The notes beneath the pieces are model-generated. The model saw only the letters and a list, made by a program, of their open reading frames with translations. It was not told the origin of the DNA and did no database searches. From Bacteroidota bacterium (GTDB taxonomy: Bacteria; Bacteroidota; Bacteroidia; Flavobacteriales; Flavobacteriaceae), in the NCBI GenBank assembly GCA_024280635.1, contig JAJRPS010000065.1, positions 76,602 to 140,601 of the forward strand: 64,000 bases of DNA, in the 5' to 3' direction. The translations under genes and the position numbers were made by a program. Shown one piece after another: positions 8,674 to 19,121 of the stretch (position 1 is its first letter; the number at the start of each line of letters is the position of its first letter).

Positions 8674-10311
8674 ATGATACAAAAAATACTTTTTTTCACA
8701 CTATTTATATTCTCAAGTTTCAGCTTTTCTCAAGAGCATGCTTGGATATTCTTTAACAGTAAGGCAGATGTTGCTAATTATATAGCAAATCCAAACCTAA
8801 TGTTAACACAACGTGCTATAGACAGACGTGTCAATCAAGGAATAGCTATTGATTTTACTGATGTTCCAGTAGATCCCGCACACATTACTACACTGCAAAA
8901 TGCAACGGGTATTACGTATAAAACCAAATCAAAATGGTTAAACGCAGCACATGTTATAGGTAGTGTAGCAGATATTAATGCTTTAGCTACATTATCTTTT
9001 GTAGATCATGTTGAATTTGCGGATGATAGTTTAAATCCATCATCAAAAATGCAAAGCAATGTAAATACAGGAGTTTATACCAATAAATTTCAAGCAGAAG
9101 CAAGCATACAAACCAATTTTAATTACGGTGATGCGCTAAATCAAATACAAATGTTTAACGGACATAAGTTACATGAACAAAATTTTACGGGAGCCGGTAT
9201 GGTAATAGCCGTTATTGATGCAGGTTTTCCAAATGTAGATACCAATCCAGCTTTTCAACGCATACGTGATAACAATCAAATTTTAGGCGGTTATGATTTT
9301 GTAAATGATAATGCTAATTTTTATGGAGGACATTGGCATGGTGCTGCTGTGTTATCTGATATTGCAGGTTATTTAGACGGACAATTTATCGGTACCGCAC
9401 CAGATGCTTCTTTTTATTTATATCGAAGTGAAGATGCATCTCCAGAAACACCTGTAGAAGAGAGTTATTGGGTAGCAGCTGCGGAAGAATCAGATCGTGT
9501 AGGGGTAGATGTTATCAATACTTCTTTAGGATATAATTATTTTGACAATACCGCATATAATTACGATTACACTACGGATTTAGATGGTCAAAATGCATTT
9601 ATTTCTCGTGGTGCTGCCATAGCATTTGCTAAAGGAATGATATTAGTAAACTCCGCAGGAAATTCAGGTAATGATGCTTCATGGGGAGGTAGAATAACGG
9701 CTCCTGGAGATGTAGCTACACTATTAACCGTAGGTGCTGTAGATGCAAGCGGTAACTATGCCAGTTTTAGCTCTAGAGGACCAACTTCTGATAATCGGTT
9801 AAAACCAGATGTTGTAGCAGAAGGAGCAGGTGTTTATATTGTAAATACTTCAGGAAATGTGATTACCTCAAGTGGAACTTCATTTTCATCACCTATTATG
9901 GCAGGAGGAGTAGCGTGTTTATGGCAAGCATTGCCAAATTTTTCTAATGCAGAAATTGTACAGTTTGTAAAAGAATCGGCATCAATATTTAATGCCCCTA
10001 CTAATAATTTAGGATACGGAATTCCAAATTTAGAATTGGCACTACAAAATGCATTGAATATACAACAGCAAGAAACTACCGAGTTTAGCTTATATCCAAA
10101 TCCTGTTACTACAAATTTATCGGTAGGGTTTCCGAGGGGAGTACATCAGGCAACTTTAGAATTGCATAGTATTTTAGGAAAAAGAATATTAACAGTACAA
10201 TTACAATCTAATGCCAATGTAATTGATTTGTCAGCATTAGCATCTGGAGTGTATTTGGCTAAAATTATGGCAAGTACAGGTACAAAAGTGATTAAAATTA
10301 TTAAAGAATAA
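8674..10311 (+). CDS. Secreted S8 (subtilisin-like) serine protease with type IX sorting domain
   Basis: 545 residues: signal peptide (1-19, cut before QEHAW), an N-terminal inhibitor-like region with the LTQRAIDRR motif seen in Bacteroidetes S8 proteases, then the catalytic domain. The triad is D182 (VIDAGFP), H222 (GGHWHGAAV) and the serine in SSGTSFSSP near residue 400; SAGNSG supplies the oxyanion Asn. The last ~75 residues (LYPNPVTTNLSV ... GVYLAKI ... KIIKE) form a type A Por-secretion C-terminal domain, so the protein should be exported by the type IX system. Confidence 0.93.
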   Translation: MIQKILFFTLFIFSSFSFSQEHAWIFFNSKADVANYIANPNLMLTQRAIDRRVNQGIAIDFTDVPVDPAHITTLQNATGITYKTKSKWLNAAHVIGSVADINALATLSFVDHVEFADDSLNPSSKMQSNVNTGVYTNKFQAEASIQTNFNYGDALNQIQMFNGHKLHEQNFTGAGMVIAVIDAGFPNVDTNPAFQRIRDNNQILGGYDFVNDNANFYGGHWHGAAVLSDIAGYLDGQFIGTAPDASFYLYRSEDASPETPVEESYWVAAAEESDRVGVDVINTSLGYNYFDNTAYNYDYTTDLDGQNAFISRGAAIAFAKGMILVNSAGNSGNDASWGGRITAPGDVATLLTVGAVDASGNYASFSSRGPTSDNRLKPDVVAEGAGVYIVNTSGNVITSSGTSFSSPIMAGGVACLWQALPNFSNAEIVQFVKESASIFNAPTNNLGYGIPNLELALQNALNIQQQETTEFSLYPNPVTTNLSVGFPRGVHQATLELHSILGKRILTVQLQSNANVIDLSALASGVYLAKIMASTGTKVIKIIKE

Positions 10312-10349
10312 TGTCATGAAGATAGTTTATGGCGTAAAGCACAAGTAAT

Positions 10350-11819
10350 ATGATTAAACATTTTTTATCCCTTGAATGGAAACAGTTTTTTCGCTCACAG
10401 CATTGGATAAAAAGCCTTGGATTAAAAATTTTAATGGGTTTTTTAGCACTTTATTTTATTGGTATTTTTATTATAGTAGGTTTTGGTGTTTTTTCAATTT
10501 TAAAGAAAACATATCCCGATAAAGATCCTTTCATAATTGTAAATGGATTTTTGTTTTACTGGATATTGGGTGATTTGATTATGCGATTTTTCCTGCAAAA
10601 ACTACCAGTAATGTCTGTAAAACCACTATTGACACTCCCGGTTAAACGAAGTAAAATAGTCCATTATGTTTTAGGTAAGTCCACAATTTCATTTTTTAAT
10701 TTTTTGCCATTATTTGTCATTATTCCTTTTGCTGTAATGCTAATAATAAATGGATATACTACCTCTGTCGTTTTATTTTGGACACTAACAATGGTTATTG
10801 TTACGCTAATTGTCAATTTTTTAAATTTTGTTATTGAAAATTATACATCAAAAACAGATTTGTCATTTTTACCTTTATTAGTAGTTGCAGGAACATTATT
10901 TATGTTAGATTATTTTAAAATAGTTTCTTTCTCAAAATTAATTTCAAAAGGTATTTTAGCCATTATAAATACGCCAATATTGATGATAGTACCCTTATTA
11001 ATTTTAGGAGGTTTGTATTTTTTGAATTTTACAATTTTAAAAAGTAAATTATATCTTGATAGTTATGTGCAAACAGAAATAAAAGAGGTTAACGCATCTG
11101 ATTTAGCTTGGACAAAACGATTTGGAGATATAGCACCTTTTATGCAATTGGATTTAAAATTATTATGGAGAAATAAACGAGCAAAATCTACACTTCCAAT
11201 GTTAGCAATGGGATTACTATATGGTTTATTAATCTATCCGTATAAAAATATGCTTGGGATGTATGTTTTTGTTGGTATTTTTTCGACAGGGATTTTCTTG
11301 ATAAATTTTGGGCAATTTATTCCAGCATGGGACAGTAGTTACTACAACATGTTAATGACTCAAAATTTTAAATACAAAAATTATTTACAATCCAAATTTA
11401 CACTCATGGCTTTAAGTGTTGTAATTCTTTTTGTTTTAGGAATTCCATATGTATATTTTGGTTGGAAAATTTTATTGGTCAATTTTGCAGCAGCAATTTA
11501 CAATGTTGGCGTCAATACACACGTAATTATGTATGGAGGAACATTCAACAGAAAAAAGATAAATTTAGATAAAAAAGCAGCTTTTAATTTTCAAGGAACA
11601 GGAGCAGTACAATGGATTATTGGAATTCCACTAATGTTGCTTCCCATGGCAATTTTTGGAGTTTTAAACTGGATTGCAAATTTTGAAGCTGCTATAGCAG
11701 CACTTATAATAATGGGTCTTATAGGTATTGTATTGCATCAAAAAATAATGGTTGCAATTACAAGAAGATATTTATTCGTAAAACATAAAATGATTCAGGG
11801 GTTTACTCAAGAAAACTAA
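10350..11819 (+). CDS. DUF5687 family ABC transporter permease
   Basis: A 489-residue membrane protein with about 10-12 hydrophobic segments, starting MIKHFLSLEWKQFFRSQHW as DUF5687 proteins do. These are large permease-like subunits found in Bacteroidetes next to an ABC ATPase. The ATPase gene follows after 11 bases, so the pair should form one ABC exporter. The substrate is not evident. Confidence 0.85.
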   Translation: MIKHFLSLEWKQFFRSQHWIKSLGLKILMGFLALYFIGIFIIVGFGVFSILKKTYPDKDPFIIVNGFLFYWILGDLIMRFFLQKLPVMSVKPLLTLPVKRSKIVHYVLGKSTISFFNFLPLFVIIPFAVMLIINGYTTSVVLFWTLTMVIVTLIVNFLNFVIENYTSKTDLSFLPLLVVAGTLFMLDYFKIVSFSKLISKGILAIINTPILMIVPLLILGGLYFLNFTILKSKLYLDSYVQTEIKEVNASDLAWTKRFGDIAPFMQLDLKLLWRNKRAKSTLPMLAMGLLYGLLIYPYKNMLGMYVFVGIFSTGIFLINFGQFIPAWDSSYYNMLMTQNFKYKNYLQSKFTLMALSVVILFVLGIPYVYFGWKILLVNFAAAIYNVGVNTHVIMYGGTFNRKKINLDKKAAFNFQGTGAVQWIIGIPLMLLPMAIFGVLNWIANFEAAIAALIIMGLIGIVLHQKIMVAITRRYLFVKHKMIQGFTQEN

Positions 11820-11830
11820 TAAAGCAAAAA

Positions 11831-12526
11831 ATGATACATACAACAGGACTTACCAAGAAATATAATGGAACAACCGTTTTAGATATTGATAAACTAGAGA
11901 TCAAAATAGGACAAAGTTTTGGATTAGTAGGAAATAATGGTGCTGGGAAAACAACATTTTTCAATGCACTATTAGATTTAATAAAACCTACAACAGGAAC
12001 AATTACTTCAAACAATATTCAAGTAGATAAAAGTGAAGAGTGGAAGTCATTTACAGGTTCATTTATTGATGAGAGTTTTTTAATTGGCTATTTAACACCA
12101 GAGGAATATTTTTACTTTATTGGAGAGTTAAGAGGTCAAAATAAAGCAGATATTGATGTGTTTTTACAGCAATTTTATGAAATATTTAATGATGAAATTA
12201 TTGGGAAAAAGAAATATTTACGAGATTTAAGTAAAGGAAATCAGAAAAAAGTAGGAATTGTTTCAGCATTAATAGGAAACCCAAAAGTTATTGTTTTAGA
12301 CGAACCATTTGCTAGCCTTGATCCAACAACTCAAATCAGATTGAAACAAATGCTAAAAAACATAGTAACTAACAACGATGTAACGCTCTTAGTTTCCAGT
12401 CATGATTTAGGGCATGTAACTGAAGTTTGTGAGCGAATAGTTGTATTGGAAAAAGGAATAATAATCAAAGACATAGAAACATCTGATGAAACATTAAAAG
12501 AATTAGAAGTGTATTTTTCTCTTTAA
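11831..12526 (+). CDS. ABC transporter ATP-binding protein
   Basis: 231 residues with Walker A GNNGAGKTT (34-42), a signature loop LSKGNQKKVG, Walker B VIVLDEPFASLDP and the H-loop SSHDL. It resembles CcmA/NatA-type exporter ATPases. It is translated 11 bases after the DUF5687 permease and is its presumed partner. Confidence 0.93.
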   Translation: MIHTTGLTKKYNGTTVLDIDKLEIKIGQSFGLVGNNGAGKTTFFNALLDLIKPTTGTITSNNIQVDKSEEWKSFTGSFIDESFLIGYLTPEEYFYFIGELRGQNKADIDVFLQQFYEIFNDEIIGKKKYLRDLSKGNQKKVGIVSALIGNPKVIVLDEPFASLDPTTQIRLKQMLKNIVTNNDVTLLVSSHDLGHVTEVCERIVVLEKGIIIKDIETSDETLKELEVYFSL

Positions 12527-12615
12527 AAAGAGATTATAGAAATTCTTGTACTAATATTGAAAATTAAAATTAACAAAGCCATTTGATATTGCTTATGGCA
12601 TAAAATAAAATAATA

Positions 12616-13557
12616 ATGGCAAATAGAATTTGCGAACTTTTTCAAATAAAACATCCAATTATTCAAGGCGGAATGATATGGAATTCAGGTTATAAATTAG
12701 CGTCAGCAGTATCTAATGCAGGAGGTTTGGGATTAATAGGAGCAGGATCTATGTATCCTGATGTATTGCGTACCCACATACAAAAATGTAAAAAAGAAAC
12801 CACACAACCATTTGGCGTAAACGTACCTATGTTGTACCCCAATGTAGAAGAAATCATGCAAATTATTGTAGATGAAGGTGTGAAAATTGTATTTACTTCT
12901 GCGGGAAACCCGAAAGCGTGGACCAAATGGTTACAGGATAACGGAATTACCGTAGTGCATGTTGTTAGTAGCGTTAAGTTTGCCTTAAAAGCACAAGATG
13001 CAGGTGTAAATGCAGTAGTAGCAGAAGGTTTTGAAGCAGGAGGACATAACGGTAGAGATGAAACCACAACGCTTACCTTAATACCCATGGTAAAAGAAAA
13101 AATTAACATTCCGTTATTAGCAGCTGGTGGTATTGCAACAGGTAAAGCAATGTTAGCAACGATGGTTTTAGGAGCAGATGGTGTACAGGTAGGGAGTAGG
13201 TTTGTAGCTTCAATAGAATCTTCAGCACATGATAATTTTAAAACAGAAGTAGTCAAAGCGCAAGAAGGCGATACGCAACTTACCTTAAAAGAATTGGCAC
13301 CCGTACGATTGCTTAAAAATAAGTTTTATAACGATTTGCAAGAATTGTATAAAACAGTACCAACACCAGAAGATTTAAAACAATTATTAGGGCGTGCAAG
13401 AGCCAAAAAAGGTATGTTTGAAGGCGATTTAATTGAAGGAGAATTAGAAATTGGTCAAGTAGCAGGACTCATACATGAGGTGAAATCAGCAAGTGATATT
13501 GTTAAAGAAATGGTAGCGGAATTTGAAGAAGCAAAAAAAAATATTCAATATTTGTAG
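12616..13557 (+). CDS. NAD(P)H-dependent flavin oxidoreductase / nitronate monooxygenase family
   Basis: A 313-residue FMN-dependent TIM-barrel protein of the nitronate monooxygenase / FabK-like family. Seen motifs are PIIQGGM at the N-terminus, AEGFEAGGHNGRDE in the middle and LAAGGIATG, GADGVQVGSRF in the phosphate-binding end. The family includes 2-nitropropane dioxygenases and FabK enoyl-ACP reductases; GGHNG favours the nitronate-monooxygenase-like side. The menE-like gene starts 9 bases after its stop and may be co-transcribed. Confidence 0.88.
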   Translation: MANRICELFQIKHPIIQGGMIWNSGYKLASAVSNAGGLGLIGAGSMYPDVLRTHIQKCKKETTQPFGVNVPMLYPNVEEIMQIIVDEGVKIVFTSAGNPKAWTKWLQDNGITVVHVVSSVKFALKAQDAGVNAVVAEGFEAGGHNGRDETTTLTLIPMVKEKINIPLLAAGGIATGKAMLATMVLGADGVQVGSRFVASIESSAHDNFKTEVVKAQEGDTQLTLKELAPVRLLKNKFYNDLQELYKTVPTPEDLKQLLGRARAKKGMFEGDLIEGELEIGQVAGLIHEVKSASDIVKEMVAEFEEAKKNIQYL

Positions 13558-13566
13558 TGGTTTTTC

Positions 13567-14634
13567 ATGAAAATTCATCCCAATTTCAAAATAAACGGAC
13601 AGTCTTTTACGTCAAATAATACACTTAAAAAGTATACAGAAACATTACGTGTTTCCGATGCGGTTTATCTACAAGAAGTAGCTTCTTTTTTATCCGATTG
13701 GACAAATGAAAATGATTTTATAATTGTTCAAACATCAGGTTCTACAGGGAAGCCTAAAAACATCACATTACAAAAACAATACATGATTAACAGTGCCTTG
13801 GCAACGGGAGAGTATTTTAATGTACAAGAAAAGACCAAAGCATTACTCTGTTTGTCTGCTAATTATATTGCAGGTAAAATGATGTTAGTACGTGCTATGA
13901 TTTTAGGGTGGGATTTACGTTTGGTGCCGCCAAATGCATCACCTTTAAAAGGCATAACAGAGGCATTTGATTTTTGTGCGATGGTGCCTTTACAGGTGGA
14001 AAATTCAATAACCCAATTGCATCAAATAAAACAAGTAATAATTGGAGGGGCACCCATTTCAACACCTTTATTCTTAAAAATACAACAATTAAAAACAAAG
14101 TGTTTTGCAACCTATGGCATGACGGAAACCATTACGCATATAGCGGTAAGAAAAATGAAATCAATTACGGATGTCAATTTGGAAGCAATAGAGAGTTATT
14201 ACCAAGTATTACCCAATGTGAAAATTACTCAAGATGATAGAAGTTGTTTGGTAATTGACGCGCCAAAAGTATCAGGAACAACTATAGTAACTAATGATGT
14301 TGTTTCCTTGATTTCTGAAACACAATTTAAGTGGTTGGGGCGTTTTGATAATGTAATTAATAGTGGGGGAGTGAAGCTGTTTCCTGAGCAAATTGAAGAA
14401 AAATTATCAAAAATTATCTCCAATCGGTTTTTTATAAGTAGTATTGCTGATGAAAAATTAGGTCAAAAATTAGTGTTGTTTATTGAAAGCGAAATGAAAC
14501 TAAATGTTGATGAGAAACTATTAGTAAAAGTGTTGTCAAAATATGAAATTCCAAAAGTAATTTATAGTATTCCTAAATTTATAGAAACCCCAACGGGTAA
14601 GGTTAATAGAATAGAGATTTTGAAATTGGTATAA
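13567..14634 (+). CDS. menE: AMP-dependent ligase, probable o-succinylbenzoate-CoA ligase
   Basis: 355 residues of the ANL adenylate-forming superfamily. The phosphate loop QTSGSTGKPK is near residue 58, the A5-type motif is TYGMTETITHIA, and a short C-terminal domain carries TPTGKVNR with the catalytic lysine. Compact size and the GGAPIS segment match Bacteroidetes MenE, which activates o-succinylbenzoate in menaquinone synthesis. No other men genes are near, so the substrate is inferred from family resemblance only. It ends exactly where the convergent RidA gene ends. Confidence 0.75.
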   Translation: MKIHPNFKINGQSFTSNNTLKKYTETLRVSDAVYLQEVASFLSDWTNENDFIIVQTSGSTGKPKNITLQKQYMINSALATGEYFNVQEKTKALLCLSANYIAGKMMLVRAMILGWDLRLVPPNASPLKGITEAFDFCAMVPLQVENSITQLHQIKQVIIGGAPISTPLFLKIQQLKTKCFATYGMTETITHIAVRKMKSITDVNLEAIESYYQVLPNVKITQDDRSCLVIDAPKVSGTTIVTNDVVSLISETQFKWLGRFDNVINSGGVKLFPEQIEEKLSKIISNRFFISSIADEKLGQKLVLFIESEMKLNVDEKLLVKVLSKYEIPKVIYSIPKFIETPTGKVNRIEILKLV

Positions 14635-15021
14635 TTATTTTATAGCAATCATACTAATTTCTACATTCACATTTTTGGGTAAACAAGCAACTTCAACCGT
14701 TTCTCTTGCTGGAGCAGTCGCTTCATCAAAATAACTTCCGTAAATGGTGTTAATAGCAGCAAAATTATCCATATTGCTAATAAAAATAGAGGTTTTAATG
14801 ACGTTATCAAAAGTCATATCTGCTGCTTTTAAAACTGCTTTCATGTTTTCCATAACTTGCTTGGTTTCTATAGCAATAGTATCTAAAACCAATTCCATTG
14901 TTTTGGGGTTTAATGCAATTTGCCCAGAAGTATATAACGTGTTTTCGTTTACTAAAATAGCTTGATTGTAAGGTCCTATTGGTGCAGGAGCATCTGCTGT
15001 GGTAATAATTCTTTTGATCAT
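14635..15021 (-). CDS. RidA family reactive intermediate/imine deaminase
   Basis: 128 residues, full length for RidA (YjgF/YER057c). It has the N-terminal APAPIGPYNQA, the LYTSGQIALNP segment and the conserved arginine in PARETVEVACLPKN, which binds the substrate carboxylate. The enzyme hydrolyses 2-aminoacrylate-type enamines released by PLP enzymes. The gene is convergent with menE with no intergenic base. Confidence 0.95.
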   Translation of the reverse strand: MIKRIITTADAPAPIGPYNQAILVNENTLYTSGQIALNPKTMELVLDTIAIETKQVMENMKAVLKAADMTFDNVIKTSIFISNMDNFAAINTIYGSYFDEATAPARETVEVACLPKNVNVEISMIAIK

Positions 15022-15122
15022 AGCAAGAAGTTTGTAAAGTTATAATGTAGTAAGGTTAAAAGTATTTGTATTAAAGGTATTTTTAGTTAATAAATGAATC
15101 AATTTGATTATCGGGCTACAAT

Positions 15123-17885
15123 TTAATTAATCAGCTTGCTTCGTTCACGGTTTTTATCCCATTTAATATCACTCAATACTCCTGATTTGATTCCGATAAA
15201 GAAAAACCACGATTTTTGAGAACCGAAAGGCATCCAGTTAAAGTTTAGTTTCCAGCTTAATAAATCGCGCTCAAAACGCAAACGAGTAAAGGAAACAGCT
15301 TTTCCATTAAAGTCATAACCAGAAGAAATACCTACACGCCAACGAGGAGAAAATTCAATATCTCCACTAAACATTAAGGTGTTTCCTGTAATTTCATTTT
15401 CTCTTCTCTGATTGCTATAGGTGGTGGAATAGGCTAAACGTAAACTCCATGGTATTTTATAGTTGTAGAGTTTAATATCGGATTTAGTAACTTCTTTCTT
15501 ATCGTCAAAACTAGATTTACTTAAGTCACTTCTATCATTTAATAAATCTTCAGTATTGTTAAGTGTAGTACCATTTACATCGGTATTATCGGTAGTACTT
15601 CCTTTTTCAAAATCTTTACTTGAAAAGGAGTAGTTTACGGTTACATTGGCGTTGGTAAGTCTGAACAAACTCCCACCATTATCAATATTAAATTGATCTA
15701 CACGTTTGTTGTTGTTGTCTAATGCATACGGGTCTAATGCTAAATTAAAGTTGATGTTTAGCTTATTTTTGGCTAATGTAGTTCCTCCAGAAACACTCAC
15801 TGGATTAAATTGTAAACTATCGCCTGCAATGTTGTAGGAGCTAGAAAAATTCAAGTTTTTTAAAATATCTACTTTTCGGTAGGTAACCTCTGTACTATCG
15901 GTTACTTTATCACGTACTTTTGCTTCTATGGAATTTCCAATTCCAAAACCTATGGAGCTAGAAAAAGTTTTTCCAGGAGATCCGTATATAGAATTTTGAT
16001 ATGGGCTATATTCCACAATATCTTCAACTGTAGTACCATCTGCAGCAATAATATTTTTTTTATAGCTTTCATAATATTGGTCAAAAGCAGGATTGATATT
16101 ATAGCTTATATTAGGTCTAACAACATGTCTAATGGCTTGTATCTTTTTTTCTTCATTATTTTTATCAAAATTATATACACCGTATAAAGTTGTACCCATT
16201 CCGGCACTAAAGTTGTAAGTTCTAAAGGCGGTAAAACCTTTGTTAATGGTTATAGTTTCTTCATTTAAAACGGTATCATAATCTTTTTTAATTTTCTCAA
16301 AATTCCATACTTCATTGAAGGTTGCCCCCATACTCATACTTAAATATTTAAGTATTTTAAAATTGGTATTTACGGGTATGGAATGTCTAATACCTACTTT
16401 TGCGTCATCAAACATTTCCGATTTAAAAAAGAATTCGTCTGTAGTTTTAATTCTATTTTCAGCAGCAAAAGAGTATTGTAAATTAATATTTTGTAAAAGC
16501 CCTTTTTTACTTCCTATTTTAGGCTCAAAAGGATAAAAGCGATTAAAACTACCTTGAATGTTGGGTAGTGTCATGTTAATTTCTTGCGTATTGGTATTTT
16601 GCGAATGTGTAGCGGTTGTCGAGAAATTAAAGCCCAATGCTCCTGGAAAGGTTTTACTGTAATTGATGGAAGAACTTAGGGTGTTTACTAAGCTATTGCC
16701 AATGTTAAATTGATTAATAGAGTTGTTGTAATAATCACTACTTCCTAAATTTACAGAAGCTGAAAAACGAGAATTGGGGCTTGATTTGGTGTCTTGACTG
16801 TGTGACCAACGTAAATTGTATATTTTTGTTTTGGCATAATCAGGAAAACCACGTTCACTATCAATTAAATTTTCATAACGGAAACCAAATTGACCGCTAA
16901 ACTTGTAATTGACCTTGTAATTGGAACTAATGTTATAACCGTAACTACCATTGGTGTAAAAATCACCTAAAAGGGTTAAATCAAAATAATCACTAACAGC
17001 AAAATAATATCCGCCATTTTGTAAGAAATATCCTCTACGGTTATTTTCTCCAAAGGAAGGCATTACAATACCAGACGCTCTTCCTTCTGTCATAGGGAAA
17101 TAAGCAAAAGGGATGGCTATTGGAGTGGGTACACCATAAATGTACATGTTGGTAAAACCAGCAATTATTTTCTTTTTGGGTACAAATTTTCCTTTTCGTA
17201 ATCTAAAATAATACTCAGGGTCATCTAAATTTTTTGCAGTGGTAACAATGGCTTCACTTACGTAGTAAACCGAATCATTTTCTTTTTTGGTTCGGGAAGC
17301 CTTAATTTTCATTCCATTTTGTTCAGTACGAGAATTAAATATTAATGCTTTTTTTGTTTTAAAATTATAGCGAATAGAATCGGGTTCTACTAAACTTTCT
17401 CCTTGTTTAAAAACAGGAGCTTGTGTGTAGCCCAAACTATCTTTAATTCCGAAAGCATAAATTTCACTTTTTTCATAGTTGATAATAATTTTACCAGCAT
17501 TAATAGTCAACTCGCCATAAATTATTTCAGCTTCGTTGTATAAATACATCTGTTTTTCCTTGCGGTTAATTTTAATATAATCTGTAGCCTTATATTTTAC
17601 AACATCAGAGAGTGCTTCTTTAATAGAAATAGAGTCTTTAGGGCGAATGGTATCTATTTTTTTGTTTGCCAAGTCATCAAACTTAGTAGATGCAGGCATG
17701 TCAAAAACTTTTTCTTCCGTAGTTGTTTTATCGGCTGGTACGGCAATACCTTTTTTAGGTAAGTCTTGCCCAAAGCATATATTATTGATAAACAATGCTA
17801 AAAGTGTTATAAAAAGTATATGTTTGCTCTTGGTACTCAACAATTTTAATTTTATAAAATTATGGCTTAGTTTTTGGAGTGTCAA
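15123..17885 (-). CDS. lptD: LPS-assembly protein LptD-like outer-membrane protein
   Basis: 920 residues. After an N-terminal signal segment (about 25-39, cut near CFGQD) there is an OstA/LptA-like N-domain (ATDYIKINRKEKQMYLYNEAEI..., about 95-230). A long, aromatic-rich beta-barrel follows (PFAYFPMTEGRASGIVMPSFGE). It inserts LPS in the outer leaflet with LptE. The Bacteroidetes form is recognised by the PFAYFPMTxxRxSG segment. The amidase gene is divergent, with about 80 AT-rich bases between them. Confidence 0.88.
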   Translation of the reverse strand: MTLQKLSHNFIKLKLLSTKSKHILFITLLALFINNICFGQDLPKKGIAVPADKTTTEEKVFDMPASTKFDDLANKKIDTIRPKDSISIKEALSDVVKYKATDYIKINRKEKQMYLYNEAEIIYGELTINAGKIIINYEKSEIYAFGIKDSLGYTQAPVFKQGESLVEPDSIRYNFKTKKALIFNSRTEQNGMKIKASRTKKENDSVYYVSEAIVTTAKNLDDPEYYFRLRKGKFVPKKKIIAGFTNMYIYGVPTPIAIPFAYFPMTEGRASGIVMPSFGENNRRGYFLQNGGYYFAVSDYFDLTLLGDFYTNGSYGYNISSNYKVNYKFSGQFGFRYENLIDSERGFPDYAKTKIYNLRWSHSQDTKSSPNSRFSASVNLGSSDYYNNSINQFNIGNSLVNTLSSSINYSKTFPGALGFNFSTTATHSQNTNTQEINMTLPNIQGSFNRFYPFEPKIGSKKGLLQNINLQYSFAAENRIKTTDEFFFKSEMFDDAKVGIRHSIPVNTNFKILKYLSMSMGATFNEVWNFEKIKKDYDTVLNEETITINKGFTAFRTYNFSAGMGTTLYGVYNFDKNNEEKKIQAIRHVVRPNISYNINPAFDQYYESYKKNIIAADGTTVEDIVEYSPYQNSIYGSPGKTFSSSIGFGIGNSIEAKVRDKVTDSTEVTYRKVDILKNLNFSSSYNIAGDSLQFNPVSVSGGTTLAKNKLNINFNLALDPYALDNNNKRVDQFNIDNGGSLFRLTNANVTVNYSFSSKDFEKGSTTDNTDVNGTTLNNTEDLLNDRSDLSKSSFDDKKEVTKSDIKLYNYKIPWSLRLAYSTTYSNQRRENEITGNTLMFSGDIEFSPRWRVGISSGYDFNGKAVSFTRLRFERDLLSWKLNFNWMPFGSQKSWFFFIGIKSGVLSDIKWDKNRERSKLIN

Positions 17886-17967
17886 ACATACAACATATTT
17901 TTTGTGTATATTTAATTTTAATAAAATTTTAATAGCACAGATTTATCATTAAAAACAGACTTTATAA

Positions 17968-19065
17968 ATGTATATTTTAAAACCGATAATTTTTATAGTT
18001 CTTTTTTCCTTCTTGTTTTTAGGAAGTGAAACGGGATTTGCTCAACAAAAAGACAAGTTTATTGTTGTTGTAGATGCTGGTCATGGAGGGCATGACCCAG
18101 GTAAGCATGCAAAAAATGGTTATAAAGAAAAAGTAGTAGCCTTAAAAATAGCCTTATTATTGGGGAAACAACTAGAGAAATATCCAGATATTAAAGTAAT
18201 TTATACTCGTAAAAAAGACGTTTTTGTTGAATTGCGAGAGCGTGCTCGAATTGCAAACAAAGCAGATGCGGACTTGTTTGTATCCATACATTGTAATGCT
18301 CATCATTCTCAAGCAAGTGGAACCGAAACTTTTGTTGTTGGTGAAGGAAATACCCAGCGTAATCTGAACATTGCAAAAGAAGAGAATGAAGTGATCTTTC
18401 TAGAAGAAAATTATGAGGAAAACTACGAAGGGTTTGACCCAAACTCTCCAGAATCTTTAATGGCATTAACCATCATGCAAGAAGAATATGTAGAGCAGAG
18501 TTTGCTATTGGCCAGTTTGATACAAAAAAACTTTACCCATAAGTTGAAACGTAAAAGTAGAGGTGTAAAACAAGCTAGTTTGTGGGTAATGCACAACACA
18601 TATATGCCAAGTGTATTGATTGAAACAGGATTTATAACTAATAAAGCAGAGGGTAAATATTTGGTGTCTTCAAAAGGACAAAATGAATTATCAAATGCAA
18701 TAGCAACAGCTATTATTAAATATAAAAATACTTTACAAGGGGTAGAAGAAGAGGTTGAAGTTGTAAAATTAACGCCTCAAAAAAATAAATTGAACAGCGC
18801 AGATACAACTGATGTTAGATTTAAAGTGCAATTAGAAGCAGGTTCTAAAAAAATAGCACTGAAAGGATATAATTTCAAGGGAATGAAAAATTTATCACGC
18901 ATCCAACAAGGGAAATTGTACAAATACTTTTCAGGCAATACGAGTGATTATAATACAGCGAAAAAAATACGTTTAGCAGCTATTAAAAAAGGTTATAAAA
19001 CCTGTTTTGTTGTAGCGTATAAAAAAGGAAAACGTGTACCGTTAGCAACAGTTATTAAGCAATAA
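17968..19065 (+). CDS. N-acetylmuramoyl-L-alanine amidase (Amidase_3)
   Basis: 365 residues with a signal peptide (1-25, ending GFAQQ). The zinc amidase fold shows VVDAGHGGHDPG with the first Zn histidine, the glutamate in NGYKEKVVAL, SIHCNAH with the second histidine, and the C-terminal ESGFI-like VLIETGFITN with the catalytic glutamate. It cleaves the amide between MurNAc and the stem peptide in the periplasm. An extra ~130-residue C-terminal region (KLNSADTTDVRFKVQLEAGS...) looks like a SPOR-type septal-targeting domain. Confidence 0.93.
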   Translation: MYILKPIIFIVLFSFLFLGSETGFAQQKDKFIVVVDAGHGGHDPGKHAKNGYKEKVVALKIALLLGKQLEKYPDIKVIYTRKKDVFVELRERARIANKADADLFVSIHCNAHHSQASGTETFVVGEGNTQRNLNIAKEENEVIFLEENYEENYEGFDPNSPESLMALTIMQEEYVEQSLLLASLIQKNFTHKLKRKSRGVKQASLWVMHNTYMPSVLIETGFITNKAEGKYLVSSKGQNELSNAIATAIIKYKNTLQGVEEEVEVVKLTPQKNKLNSADTTDVRFKVQLEAGSKKIALKGYNFKGMKNLSRIQQGKLYKYFSGNTSDYNTAKKIRLAAIKKGYKTCFVVAYKKGKRVPLATVIKQ

Positions 19066-19121
19066 TGACTCTTTTTTAAGGATGTATTTATTTAACGCAT
19101 TAAGCGCAGATAAATTTTTTA

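Noticed and set aside
12690-13256. 188-residue minus-strand ORF
   Set aside because: It is fully antisense to the flavin oxidoreductase gene and rich in Ser/Thr/Pro as expected for a shadow frame.
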